A stretch of DNA of 64,000 nucleotides from CAWHYG01 sp963833505 (lineage in GTDB: Bacteria; Eisenbacteria; RBG-16-71-46; CAIMUX01). A program made the position numbers and the translations under genes. Positions 42,382-51,253 of this stretch are shown here, piece after piece; position 1 is the stretch's first letter, and each line of letters starts with the position of its first letter. The notes beneath the pieces are model-generated. The model worked only from the letters and a program-made list of their open reading frames with translations, ran no database searches and had not been told where the DNA came from. The stretch is from the NCBI GenBank assembly GCA_963833505.1, contig CAWHYG010000004.1:248001-312000 (forward strand), read 5' to 3'.

Positions 42382-43626
42382 ATGAAGCACCGTCTGTTCC
42401 TGATCGGAATCCTCATCTTCCTCGGCCAGTTCGCTCCGATGGGGCTGGTCCGGGCGGAGAGCAAACTCGAGATCACCGAAGATCTCATCGCTCGGTTCTT
42501 CCGCGCCCACAAGACGGAGGACCAGGAGACCCAGAAGGTCGCCGACCAGGTGGCGGCGCTCGATCAGAAGATCGCGGACTGGCGGGACTGCGCCAAGAAG
42601 TACCAGGAAGCGGCCGAGGTCAGCGGCAGCAAGCTCGGCGGACTGGCCGCCAAGCTGGCCTTGAAGGCGAAGTGCGGCGCCACCAGCGACGACGGGTTCG
42701 TGAAGGACCGCCAGAAGCTGCTGGACGGCCCCCACAAGGACGGGCTCTCCGCCGGCGGGTTCAAGGAAGATGAATACAACTCGCTGACCGACCGCCTGCT
42801 CGCGTACCTCGGCGGAGGCGGAACCTTCTCCGCCGCCGAAAAGGCCGTGCTCGACGCCCACAAGGCGGATCTAGCCGCCGCGCTGGCCTCGAAGCTCAAG
42901 GGCATGGCCCCGGCGGGCGAAGCCGGCGGCGGCGCCCCGAGCGGCGCGGCCATGGGCGGAGCGCTTCCAACTTCCTGGCAGGGAGACGCCGCCTGGGGTT
43001 ACATCGGATACCTCTTCGCCACGATGTACATGTCGGGCGCGACCTCCCTCGAGAAACCCTATCAACCCGGAGAATGGACGCGCTGGCAGCTCACCGATTC
43101 CGGACAGCCGGACACCAGGACCACGATTGAACGAGCGTTTCTGGGCAAGACCCCGGATGGCAATGAGTGGTGGCGGAACAAGTCGATCGTCACCCAGGGC
43201 GCCGTCACCGACACCGTGACCCTGGAGGCGCTCTTCAAGCCGATGAATCCGGACGGCACGATGAAGCAGCTCGTGCGGATGCGCGGGAAGCTCCCGGGCG
43301 ACAGGGAGCCGCACGAGATGATGGTGCCGCAGTACATGTCCATGCTGACCAGCGGCGGCATCCTTCCCATGAAACCGACGCCGGAGAGCCTGGAGGGCGC
43401 GACGGTCGGAACGGAGACGGTGGCCGGCGTCAGCGCCAAACACGTGAAGTATGCCGGCGGGGCGAATGGCGCCACGATCGAGTGGTGGCTCTCCGACGCC
43501 AAGCCCGGCGGCTGGGTGAAATTCGCCGGCACCGGCGAGAACAAGGGTTCCGAGAAGCCCTCGACCTGGACGATGGAGATGACCGACAGCGGATCCGGAG
43601 CCAAGAGCGAGCTGGGAGTGATGTAG
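42382..43626 (+). CDS. Secreted protein of unknown function
   Basis: 414 residues. Signal peptide with hydrophobic L-F-L-I-G-I-L-I-F-L-G ending near V-R-A-E. Residues about 30-165 are highly charged and helical, probably coiled coil (H-K-T-E-D-Q-E-T-Q-K-V-A-D-Q). A Gly/Ala/Pro linker (about 175-192) precedes a C-terminal beta-rich domain with G-E-W-T-R-W, E-R-A-F-L-G-K-T-P-D-G-N-E-W-W and I-E-W-W-L-S-D-A-K-P-G-G. The second half resembles lipoprotein/outer-membrane carrier type domains that follow an 'E-x-A-x-L' strand, but I cannot name a family. No sorting domain. Faces the S53 protease gene across a shared terminator. Confidence 0.8.
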   Translation: MKHRLFLIGILIFLGQFAPMGLVRAESKLEITEDLIARFFRAHKTEDQETQKVADQVAALDQKIADWRDCAKKYQEAAEVSGSKLGGLAAKLALKAKCGATSDDGFVKDRQKLLDGPHKDGLSAGGFKEDEYNSLTDRLLAYLGGGGTFSAAEKAVLDAHKADLAAALASKLKGMAPAGEAGGGAPSGAAMGGALPTSWQGDAAWGYIGYLFATMYMSGATSLEKPYQPGEWTRWQLTDSGQPDTRTTIERAFLGKTPDGNEWWRNKSIVTQGAVTDTVTLEALFKPMNPDGTMKQLVRMRGKLPGDREPHEMMVPQYMSMLTSGGILPMKPTPESLEGATVGTETVAGVSAKHVKYAGGANGATIEWWLSDAKPGGWVKFAGTGENKGSEKPSTWTMEMTDSGSGAKSELGVM

Positions 43627-43733
43627 GCGCCTGGCTGCATGCGACATCCGGTGCCGGCAGGATCGTTCCGCGGCCCATTCCCGGAGGACCTGGCCCCTGC
43701 GGAACGTCGGAGTGACAGGGGCCCCTGACAGCT

Positions 43734-43769
43734 CGGAGGCCGCTCGCCCCATCGGGTGAGCGGCCTCCG
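43734..43769. terminator. Bidirectional terminator hairpin
   Basis: CGGAGGCCGCTC pairs exactly with GAGCGGCCTCCG, extended by a G-T wobble and CCC/GGG around a CATC loop. It sits between two converging genes (stops at 43626 and 43801). A second perfect palindrome CAGGGGCCCCTG lies just before it. Flanks are AT-poor, so ending is probably hairpin strength plus Rho. Confidence 0.7.
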
Positions 43770-43800
43770 AAGTTGACCCTTCAAACCAGGTCGTTCGATC

Positions 43801-45792
43801 CTACTGGGCGAGCACCACCTTGGCCGTGCTCACGCCCTGCGAGGCGTTGACGCGGGCCAGGTAGACACCGGCCGCCAACGCATGACCGGAGGCATCCAGG
43901 CCATCCCAAGCCACCGCGTGCTGGCCGGCGCTGAGGTTGCCTTCCATCACCTGGCGAACCACGCGGCCCCGAACGTCCAGGATCGTGACCGTCACGCGTC
44001 CCGGAGCGGCGCAGTCGAACGCGACGCTGCACGGACCGTGCGCCGGATTGGGCACGACCAGCGGCACGCCGATCTCGGTGCGGGCACTCGCGGGCACCGC
44101 GCCCAGGCCACCGTTGGGCTTGCAGTTCGTGTTGGTGTAGTTGCCGAGAAGAGCCTGCAGCAGATACGAGGTGGGGCACCCCCAGCCGACGCAGAGGTCG
44201 TAGGAGGCCACGCCGTAGTACTTGCTCTTGCTGCGGCTCCAGGTGTTGTCGCCGCTGGTGGTGTCGCGGAAGTAGCAGCTCTGGAAGCCGCTGAGGCCGA
44301 TGCCGTAGATCGTCGGATTGATGAAGCCCATGAGCGACTTGCTCTCCGCCTTCGCCTGCTCGTTGACCAGCGAGGTATAGGCCGCCCAAAGCGGCGTAGC
44401 GCAGCTCGTGCCGCCGAAGGCGCCGCTGTTGCCGTAATCATAGATGACGTAGACGTTGTCCGCCGTCATCCCGATGTCAGGCAGGTTGCGCATGGTGGTC
44501 GAGCCCTTGTTGATGGCCATGCTCACGTTCTTCTGCCAGGAGGGAATGGTGTACCGCGTGCTGACCCCACCGCTGCTGCCGACGCCGTCGTAGCCATACT
44601 CGTTGCCCCAGTTCCAGACGGTCTCGGAGATGTACTGCTGGCCGCCGTCGGTCATGTTCAGCGTGGTCCCGCCCACGACCGTCAGGTTGGGATCATCGGC
44701 CGGCGTGTCGACCGAACCGACGTAGGCGTCGCCGTCGCCGGAAGCGTTGTAGAACGACTGCCCCTGGACGCCCATCTGCTTCCAGAGCTGCTCCGAGGTG
44801 TTGTCGATGTCGTAGGTCCAGGAAGCGCCGATCTGGTGGACGCTCGTGTCCGCCGCGATGGCGCCGAGAATGCTGTCCGTCTGGTCGCCTTCGTAGACCA
44901 GGCACTCGACCTCGCCCGGAGCCATGGAAATCGCCATCTCGATGTCGAGGGAGACCTCGTCGTTGGCGTAGCCGGGGCCGCCGTCATAGCCATCGAGCAG
45001 CACGGCCTGCACCGGGACGTTGGGCTCGCCCGCCTGGTTCTCATACGTGGTGATGTCGCTCTGAATGAAGCCGGAATCGAACTCGAGGAGTCCGATCTTC
45101 TCGCCTTCGCCGAGGTTCGGTTCGCCCGGGACGTAGGCGTTCCGGAAGTCATGCCCCATGTAGGAGCCGCCCGGACCGGAGCCGAGACCCGGATGATGCG
45201 ACCCGGCGGCCGAGGACACCGGACGGATCATCGGACGCGGCATCTGGTAGTTGTTCAGGCCGGAGATGCTCTGCACCGAAACGTTGAGATCGAGCGTGGG
45301 CTCGACGTCGGGCGCGAAGAAGGTGCGCGCCTCCGTCGGATGCTGGTAGGTCAGCAGGTGGACGTGGAAGGCCTGCTCGATGTCGCCCACTGTGCCCTGC
45401 ACCGACAACACCTCGCGGTGCGCGAAGGTCGAGGTCACCGTGAGCCCGTGCGCCTGCGCGAACCCGATCAAGGCCTGATAGTCCTGCTCCGTGGGGCTGT
45501 ACATGTCGGTGAACTGCGCCAGGGTCAGGTAATGGCGGTAGTTCGGGCTGGTTGGATCGGAGACGTCCGCAAATTGCTGCTGCAGCCCTTCCGGATCGCG
45601 CACGGGAAGTCCGAAGGTCAGACTGAGACGTTGCGTCGCGGGCAGGCTCCCGACCGGCTGGAGACCCAGGTCCTTGATTTGCGCCGGAACGCAGCCGTTG
45701 ACCTGTCCGGCCGCTGCCGGAGCCTGGAGGCCGGCTCCGAGGACGAAGAGGGCGGCCAGCACGCCGGCCGTGAGCTTAGAGAACCTGTTCAT
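43801..45792 (-). CDS. S53 sedolisin-type serine protease with FlgD-like domain
   Basis: 663 residues from ATG 45792, five bases after GGAGGT. Signal peptide (L-T-A-G-V-L-A-A-L-F-V-L-G-A-G). Pro-kumamolisin domain about 45-190 (L-S-L-T-F-G-L-P-V-R, S-P-N-Y-R-H-Y-L-T, F-T-D-M-Y-S-P-T). Catalytic domain: E-V-S-L-D-I-E holds the Glu and Asp of the sedolisin triad, and G-G-T-S-C-A-T-P the Ser; the oxyanion Asp is probably in the stretch after G-A-S-W. These are acid-stable endopeptidases activated by loss of the pro-domain. A FlgD-like Ig domain ends the protein (P-N-P-A-H-G-P, A-G-V-Y-L-A-R-V). Secreted digestion of protein is the likely role. Monocistronic, with its own promoter near 46070. Confidence 0.92.
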   Translation of the reverse strand: MNRFSKLTAGVLAALFVLGAGLQAPAAAGQVNGCVPAQIKDLGLQPVGSLPATQRLSLTFGLPVRDPEGLQQQFADVSDPTSPNYRHYLTLAQFTDMYSPTEQDYQALIGFAQAHGLTVTSTFAHREVLSVQGTVGDIEQAFHVHLLTYQHPTEARTFFAPDVEPTLDLNVSVQSISGLNNYQMPRPMIRPVSSAAGSHHPGLGSGPGGSYMGHDFRNAYVPGEPNLGEGEKIGLLEFDSGFIQSDITTYENQAGEPNVPVQAVLLDGYDGGPGYANDEVSLDIEMAISMAPGEVECLVYEGDQTDSILGAIAADTSVHQIGASWTYDIDNTSEQLWKQMGVQGQSFYNASGDGDAYVGSVDTPADDPNLTVVGGTTLNMTDGGQQYISETVWNWGNEYGYDGVGSSGGVSTRYTIPSWQKNVSMAINKGSTTMRNLPDIGMTADNVYVIYDYGNSGAFGGTSCATPLWAAYTSLVNEQAKAESKSLMGFINPTIYGIGLSGFQSCYFRDTTSGDNTWSRSKSKYYGVASYDLCVGWGCPTSYLLQALLGNYTNTNCKPNGGLGAVPASARTEIGVPLVVPNPAHGPCSVAFDCAAPGRVTVTILDVRGRVVRQVMEGNLSAGQHAVAWDGLDASGHALAAGVYLARVNASQGVSTAKVVLAQ

Positions 45793-46334
45793 CGTACCTC
45801 CTGTCAGGGGTTGTGGCGAACCGACACGCCGCGGTGCAATGCGGGGATGGACTGGATGCAGAAGCCGCGCGTGCGGGGTTGCCGAAGGCCGGGACCTGCA
45901 CCATTGTCGTTCAGCGCATGGTGGCGCAGTCTCGAGCTTCCGGAGCGCGTGCTCCTCATTCCCGATTACCCCCCTTTTCCCTGGTTGCAGAGTTATCCTG
46001 CTCGGCCGAGGAATTCGTGGCGGGCACAACGGTTGTCTACGTGGTGCTCAAATAGTATAGCCCACGCCGAAGCCGCGGGCAAGATTGCCGGAGAGTCACC
46101 GACTCAAACTGATCCGCTGCGGTCCGGTGCACTGGTTCGGCGGCGGCTGCAGGCGAGCGGGATGCCTCAAGGGCCGGGCGGGCGCAACGGCCCGAGCGAC
46201 CGCGGACAGGCCCCATGGCGGGAACGAGTGGGAGTCGCCGGAGCCGAACAGCCACCGGCGGGGCCGATGGGAGCCACCAAGATCGGACAAGCGCCGGCGA
46301 GACCAAAAGTTGCGATCGTCGGTCGCGCGGCCGG
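45793..46334. other. Intergenic between the S53 protease and the cysteine desulfurase gene
   Basis: About 540 bases holding the minus-strand promoter of the protease (46054-46082). Nothing else is supported: open frames on either strand lack starts, and no tRNA-like cloverleaf was found. Confidence 0.45.
46054..46082 (-). promoter_or_regulatory. Probable sigma70 promoter of the S53 protease gene
   Basis: TTGCCC (46082-46077), 17-base spacer, TATACT (46059-46054) on the minus strand, 262 bases before the ATG. A five-of-six -10 in otherwise GC-rich DNA. Confidence 0.45.
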
Positions 46335-47474
46335 TCAGAAGAGGCCATCGAGCCTCTTCAACACCAAATCCAGATCCTCTCGGCGGGTGCCTCGGCCGAG
46401 GCTGAACCGGATTGCGCCCATCCCCTCTTCGGCCGGAACGCCCATCGCTTCCAGAACCGGGGAGAGCGAAACCGAACCGGCATGACAGGCCGATCCGGTC
46501 GAGGCCGCCACGCCTTCCAGCGAACTCAGGATCTCGGCGCCCACCTTCCTCCTGAAGTTGATGTTGAGGGTGTTCGGCAGGCGGTGGACCGGATGCCCGT
46601 TGAGCGTGATCCGTCCCGGATGACGCCGCATGAGCTCCCGCTCGAAGTAGTCGCGCAAGTCCCGCACCGCCGGCATCCCCAGGTGGCGTGAGGCGACCGC
46701 GCAGGCGGCGCCCAGCCCGACAACCAGCAGCACGTTTTCCGTGCCGGCGCGCCGTCCCTGCTCATGGCCGGCGCCGTGGACGAGCGGCTCCAGGCTGACG
46801 CCGCTCCGAATGTAGAGGGCACCGACTCCCTTCGGGGCATAGAGCTTGTGGCCGGCCACGCTCAAGAGATCCACTCCGAGATCGTCCACGCCCACCGGGA
46901 TCTTGCCGAGGCTTTGAGCCGCGTCGGTATGCAGGAGAATGCCCCGAGAACGCGTGATCGCGGCGATCTCCTCGATCGGCTGGATCGTCCCCACCTCGTT
47001 GTTGGCGTGCATGACGGTGACGAGAAGGGTCTCCGGCCGGAGCGCGCGTTCGATCTCCGCCGGATCGACCCGGCCGAACCGATCCACCGTCACGATCGTG
47101 ACGCGCGCGCCCAGGCGTTCCAGGAATCGAAGCGGGGCCAGCACCGCCGGATGCTCGATGGAGGAGGTGACGAAGTGCGCTCCGGAAGGGTCGCGCCGGG
47201 ATTCGCCATCCAGCAGCCAGCGGAAGAAGACTCCCTGGATCGCGTGGTTGTTGGCTTCGCTGCCGCCGCTGGTGAAGACGATCTCCTCGGGCCGGCAGCG
47301 GAGGAGCGCCGCCACCTGGCCACGCGCGTTCTCAACCGCTTCGTGGGCCGGGCGACCCGCCCAGTGCAGGCTGGAGGGGTTACCCCAGGCGGTCTCCAGG
47401 AAGGGCCGCATGGCCGCGGCCACCTCGGGATCGATCGGCGTGCTCGCGTTGTAGTCGAGATAGATCGGCTGCAT
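46335..47474 (-). CDS. Cysteine desulfurase (NifS/IscS family)
   Basis: 379 residues from ATG 47474 (GGAGG four bases upstream). PLP enzyme that takes sulfur from cysteine for iron-sulfur clusters or thiolation. Seen: Y-L-D-Y-N-A-S-T at the start, F-T-S-G-G-S-E-A-N-N, H-A-N-N-E-V-G-T-I-Q, D-A-A-Q-S-L-G, PLP-lysine in V-A-G-H-K-L-Y-A-P-K-G, and the persulfide Cys in S-T-G-S-A-C-H-A-G-S. The Cys loop is short, as in group II/NifS-like forms. No iscU, nifU or mnmA next to it. Confidence 0.95.
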   Translation of the reverse strand: MQPIYLDYNASTPIDPEVAAAMRPFLETAWGNPSSLHWAGRPAHEAVENARGQVAALLRCRPEEIVFTSGGSEANNHAIQGVFFRWLLDGESRRDPSGAHFVTSSIEHPAVLAPLRFLERLGARVTIVTVDRFGRVDPAEIERALRPETLLVTVMHANNEVGTIQPIEEIAAITRSRGILLHTDAAQSLGKIPVGVDDLGVDLLSVAGHKLYAPKGVGALYIRSGVSLEPLVHGAGHEQGRRAGTENVLLVVGLGAACAVASRHLGMPAVRDLRDYFERELMRRHPGRITLNGHPVHRLPNTLNINFRRKVGAEILSSLEGVAASTGSACHAGSVSLSPVLEAMGVPAEEGMGAIRFSLGRGTRREDLDLVLKRLDGLF

Positions 47475-47597
47475 GGGACCTCCGGTGGGCTGATGGACGA
47501 TCGGAACCACGGGTCACGGTAACACGCGGCCGGCGGTCACGAAGGCTCCACAGGAAGCGCCGGTTGCCGGTTCGACCCTCACGCGTCGAATCCGATT

Positions 47598-48161
47598 TCA
47601 GGCCGCGGACTTGACCAGGAGGGCCGACCGGCCCCGGGAGATCTCGGGGCGACTCTCGACCGCAAGCCCGTGACTCGCCGCTGCCCGCAGCTCCTCGTCG
47701 AACTCCGCCTGCGACACGTGCCCGCTGGGCTCCGAGAGCAGTAGACGTCCGCCCGGCTTCAAGGCTCGCGCCAGATCGCGGAAGAGAGCCGACGGGTCAG
47801 GAACCTCGTGGACGACGGCGAACACCAGGGCGAAGTCCGCCTTCCCCTCGAGGTCGCCCAGGCCGAGGCCATCCGGCGCGACCAGCCGGCACTGCACCCG
47901 ATCGGACAACCCGGCTCGCCGGACGCGGCCTTCGAGGCCCTTCAACATCCTCGGTTGGATGTCCACCGCCACCACGCGCCCGGTCGTTCCGACCCGGCGC
48001 GCCAGTTCCAGGGTGAAGAACCCGAGACCGGGCCCCGGCTCGATCGCGATCATGCCTTCCCGAACCACCGGGCCGAGAATCCGCCGCGGATCCTGGGCCA
48101 GGCGCCGGAGCGGGTTGACCAGAACGTAACCCATCCACCAGGGACAGACGCAGTGCGCCAT
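47598..48161 (-). CDS. Class I SAM-dependent methyltransferase
   Basis: 187 residues from ATG 48161, eight bases after GGAGGG. SAM motif I is I-E-P-G-P-G-L-G-F-F, motif II V-V-A-V-D-I-Q, motif III near L-K-P-G-G-R-L-L-L. The Cys-rich start M-A-H-C-V-C-P-W-W-M-G-Y is unusual and recalls a small group of methyltransferases annotated with UbiE-like domains. Substrate unknown; no linked genes. Confidence 0.85.
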   Translation of the reverse strand: MAHCVCPWWMGYVLVNPLRRLAQDPRRILGPVVREGMIAIEPGPGLGFFTLELARRVGTTGRVVAVDIQPRMLKGLEGRVRRAGLSDRVQCRLVAPDGLGLGDLEGKADFALVFAVVHEVPDPSALFRDLARALKPGGRLLLSEPSGHVSQAEFDEELRAAASHGLAVESRPEISRGRSALLVKSAA

Positions 48162-48385
48162 GGAGCGGCCCTCCTGTTCCGGCGCCATCATAGGACAGCG
48201 GTCGACGCCGTGATAGAACGGTCGGCGGCGCCGGGAACGCGGCAGACCTGCGGCCCGCCCCGGACCGGCGCCGGCGCAAGTCCGAACCACGCCGAACCGC
48301 CGGCACCCGCGGCTTCCATCCCGGCCGCAGACGCGCCGCTCCTGCCGGAAGCCCGGAGCCCGAAACGGGACCCACCGATTTCCCC

Positions 48386-48414
48386 TTGACGCCCAAGTCC
48401 CCGGCCGATACGAT
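48386..48414 (+). promoter_or_regulatory. Promoter of the TetR/exporter operon
   Basis: TTGACG, 17-base spacer, TACGAT (48409-48414). The TetR palindrome begins at the last base of the -10. Confidence 0.72.
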
Positions 48415-48431
48415 TCAAACAGACGTTTGAA
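48414..48431. promoter_or_regulatory. Probable TetR operator
   Basis: TTCAAAC-AGAC-GTTTGAA is a perfect 7-4-7 palindrome covering the transcription start. A second, imperfect half-copy TTCAAAC-GAAT-GGTTTAG follows at 48435-48452. Position fits simple autorepression. Confidence 0.72.
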
Positions 48432-48523
48432 ATATTCAAACGAATGGTTTAGATACTCCGAGTCGGCTTGCCGGCGCCGGCGTTCTGAGGGCGCGACCGC
48501 CGGTCCGAAGAAAGGAGCGGGGC

Positions 48524-49276
48524 CTGAGGCGACTGCACGATCCGGCGAGAACGCGCGAGGCCCTGCTTCACTCGGCGACCGAGCTCTTCGCGGAGAGCGG
48601 CTTCGACGGCGCGACCTGCGAACGGATCGCCCGCCGCGCGCGCGTCAACAAGGCCATGATCAGCTACCACTTCGGAGGCAAGCGAAAGCTCTACCGGGAC
48701 ATTCTCCTCGAGATCTTCTCCGCCGGAGCCGCGCGCCTCCAGGCGATCCGCGAATCCGATCTGCCGGCGGATCAGAGGCTCCGCGATTTCATCGCGGCGT
48801 TTGCCGAGATCGTCCGATCGCGGCCGTCGCTGCCTCCCATGATGCTGCGCGAGGTGCTGACCGGCGGCCGCTTCCTGGACCAGCGGATTCTTCCCCACTT
48901 CCTCGGCGTCTTCTCGCTGGTGCGGGAGATCATCGAGCAGGGCGTCCGCGAGGGAACCTTCCGCCCGGTCGATCCCGCCTTCACGCATATCAGCCTCTTG
49001 GGCGGCATCATCCTCTTCTTCTCCACCGGCGCCTTCCGCTCGCGGCTGGAGTCGGAGAGAGCGAAAGGTCTGGCCACCCTCGATCCGGAGGCCTTTGTGC
49101 AACACATGCAGGAGTTGATGATCCGCGGCCTTTCGGAGCAGGTGGCACTCTCGCCTGCCGCATCGCTGCTGTCGGCCCACTCGGCCGCGTCACCCGTCCG
49201 GTCGCCGATACCGGCCCGCCTGGCCCCGACGCCCGCCGCGCCGCCGCGCCCGGCCGGCCGAAAAGGACGGAGGTAA
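48524..49276 (+). CDS. TetR-family repressor of the exporter operon
   Basis: 250 residues when started at CTG 48524, which has AAGGAG six bases upstream. The first ATG in frame (48656) would remove most of the helix-turn-helix: A-R-T-R-E-A-L-L-H-S-A-T-E-L-F, G-A-T-C-E-R-I-A-R-R-A-R-V-N-K and I-S-Y-H-F-G-G-K form the normal TetR DNA-binding domain. C-terminal ligand domain about 55-210, then a loose Pro/Ala/Ser/Arg tail. The operator at 48414 and the exporter genes immediately downstream make autorepression and inducible export likely, as for CecR and ybh genes of E. coli. Inducer unknown. Confidence 0.85.
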   Translation: MRRLHDPARTREALLHSATELFAESGFDGATCERIARRARVNKAMISYHFGGKRKLYRDILLEIFSAGAARLQAIRESDLPADQRLRDFIAAFAEIVRSRPSLPPMMLREVLTGGRFLDQRILPHFLGVFSLVREIIEQGVREGTFRPVDPAFTHISLLGGIILFFSTGAFRSRLESERAKGLATLDPEAFVQHMQELMIRGLSEQVALSPAASLLSAHSAASPVRSPIPARLAPTPAAPPRPAGRKGRR

Positions 49277-49280
49277 TCCC

Positions 49281-50276
49281 ATGACGCTGACGCCGTCGCA
49301 TCCAAGGGGCCTTCCGCTGGTCCTGATCCTCTCGGCCTTCGTCCTTGCCGCGGGATGCGGCCGCGGCCGGAACGGCGGCGCGATCACCTCCTCGGGCCAG
49401 ATCGAAGCGACCGACGTCCGGATCTCGACCAAGGTCGGCGGCACGCTCGAAGCGCTGCCCATTTCCGAAGGAGACCGGGTGACAGCGGGACAGGTTCTCG
49501 CGCGCATCGACACGACCGATACCGCACTGCTTCTGGCACAGGCGCGGGCCGACCAGGCGCAGGCCAAGGCCGACCTCGACCTTCGTCTGGCCGGCTCGCG
49601 TCCGGAGGAGATCTCCCAGGCTCGGGCCCAGGTCGACCGCGCCCAAGCCGATCTCGACGGCGCCCAGCGGGATTTCGACCGGATGCAGGCGCTCCTCGAC
49701 GCCGGATCGGGAACGATCCAATCGAGAGATGACGCCAGGACGCGGCGCGACCTGGCCGCCGCGTCGCTCACGGCCGTGCAGGAGCAGCTCCGGCAGCGCC
49801 AGAACGGCAGCCGCCCGCAGGAGGTCGAAGCCGCCCGCGCCCAGCTCCAGGCCGCGGGGGCGCGAGTGGCGCAGATCGCACAACAGATCCAGGACGCGAC
49901 CATCGTCAGCCCCACGGACGGAATCGTCACCGAAAAGCCGGTTGAATCCGGAGAGCTTCTAGGCCCGGGCACGCTGATCTGCGTGGTCTCCGAGCTGGAT
50001 TCGCCCTGGCTCACCGCCTACGTCGGGGAACCCGATCTCTCGCGCATCCGGCTCGGCCAGGAGGCGGACGTGATCACCGACGCCGGCGCCGTCCGGAAGG
50101 GGCGGATCATCTACATCTCCTCCGAGGCCGAGTTCACGCCCAAGGACGTCGAGACGCGCGAAGAGAGGACCAAGCTGGTCTTCAAGATCAAGATCACGGT
50201 CGACAACCGCGACGGCCTGTTCAAGCCGGGCATGCCGGCCGAAGCGCGGATCCAACCGGCGGAGTCGAAGCCATGA
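49281..50276 (+). CDS. Periplasmic membrane-fusion lipoprotein of ABC exporter (YbhG-like)
   Basis: 331 residues, four bases after the TetR stop. Lipobox L-A-A-G-C at Cys26. HlyD-type layout: biotinyl-lipoyl half (I-S-T-K-V-G-G-T-L), a long Ala/Gln/Arg coiled-coil hairpin about 75-185 (A-R-A-D-Q-A-Q-A-K-A-D), second lipoyl half (A-T-I-V-S-P-T-D-G-I-V) and a beta-barrel domain. It bridges the inner-membrane transporter to TolC. Stop overlaps the ATPase start (ATGA). Confidence 0.93.
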   Translation: MTLTPSHPRGLPLVLILSAFVLAAGCGRGRNGGAITSSGQIEATDVRISTKVGGTLEALPISEGDRVTAGQVLARIDTTDTALLLAQARADQAQAKADLDLRLAGSRPEEISQARAQVDRAQADLDGAQRDFDRMQALLDAGSGTIQSRDDARTRRDLAAASLTAVQEQLRQRQNGSRPQEVEAARAQLQAAGARVAQIAQQIQDATIVSPTDGIVTEKPVESGELLGPGTLICVVSELDSPWLTAYVGEPDLSRIRLGQEADVITDAGAVRKGRIIYISSEAEFTPKDVETREERTKLVFKIKITVDNRDGLFKPGMPAEARIQPAESKP

Positions 50277-51253
50277 GCGCGCTCCCGGCCGGCGACCTGG
50301 AATTCATGGTTCGCCTCGAAAGGATGACCCGCCGCTTCGGCTCGGTGACTGCCGTCGACGGCATCGACCTCGAAGTCCGCCGCGGAGAGATGTTCGGCCT
50401 GATCGGTCCCGACGGCGCCGGCAAGACCACGATCCTCCGGGTGCTTCTCGGCCTCTTGTCCCCGCATGAGGGACGGGTTCTGACCTGCGGGCTGGACCCC
50501 CTCCGCCGCCGGCGGCAACTGGCGGAGCAGATCGGATACCTCTCCCAGCGCTTCTCCTTGTACGGAGATCTGTCGGTGGACGAGAACATCTCGTTCTTCG
50601 CGGAGATCCACGGAGTCCGCGGCTGGAAACCACGTCGCGATCAGCTGCTGGCGCTGCTCCGGCTGGAACCCTTCCGGAAACGCCTGGCCGAGCGGCTCTC
50701 CGGAGGGATGAAGCAGAAGCTCGCGCTGGCCTGCACGCTGATCCACACGCCGAGGCTGCTGATCCTGGACGAGCCCACCACCGGCGTCGATCCGGTCTCC
50801 CGCCGCGAGTTCTGGAGGATCCTCGCCGGGCTGCAACGGGAAGGCATGACCATTCTCCTGACCACGCCCTATCTGGATGAAGCGGAGCGATGCGGGCGGG
50901 TCGCCCTGATCGATCGCGGACGGTTGCTCGCCGTGGACACGCCCCAGGCGATCCGGGCCGGCTCGGGCGGAGCCTTGATCGAGGTGATCGCCCGGCCTCG
51001 CCGCCAGGCCGCGGAAATCCTGTCGGCCCGCCCCGAGATCGCGGACGTGGAAGCGTTCGGAGAACGCCTGCACGTCCGGCTTCACCGTCCACCGGAAGCC
51101 GGCGGCGAACAGCGCGAGAGCGAGCGGATCGCGGCCCTGCTCCGGGAATCCGGATGCCAGGTGGAATCGTCGCGCGCCGTGCCGCCGTCCCTGGAGGATT
51201 TCTTCATCGAGCGGATTCGAGGGCTGGCCGCGCCGAGCGGGGTGGAATCTTGA
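50273..51253 (+). CDS. ABC exporter ATPase 1
   Basis: 326 residues. Walker A G-P-D-G-A-G-K-T-T, Q-loop Y-L-S-Q-R-F-S-L-Y, signature L-S-G-G-M-K-Q-K, Walker B L-L-I-L-D-E-P, H-loop position holds Pro-Tyr (T-T-P-Y-L-D-E) instead of His, a notable change at a residue needed for ATP hydrolysis in most ABC ATPases. C-terminal part S-L-E-D-F-F as in drug-export ATPases. In E. coli the two halves of YbhF are one protein; here the second ATPase is the separate gene at 52950. Confidence 0.93.
   Translation: MSALPAGDLEFMVRLERMTRRFGSVTAVDGIDLEVRRGEMFGLIGPDGAGKTTILRVLLGLLSPHEGRVLTCGLDPLRRRRQLAEQIGYLSQRFSLYGDLSVDENISFFAEIHGVRGWKPRRDQLLALLRLEPFRKRLAERLSGGMKQKLALACTLIHTPRLLILDEPTTGVDPVSRREFWRILAGLQREGMTILLTTPYLDEAERCGRVALIDRGRLLAVDTPQAIRAGSGGALIEVIARPRRQAAEILSARPEIADVEAFGERLHVRLHRPPEAGGEQRESERIAALLRESGCQVESSRAVPPSLEDFFIERIRGLAAPSGVES

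Noticed and set aside
43882..46485. 867-codon open frame on the plus strand opposite the S53 protease
   Set aside because: It is the GC-rich antisense shadow of a clear protease gene; its product is Arg/Val/Gly-rich with no motif and no Shine-Dalgarno.
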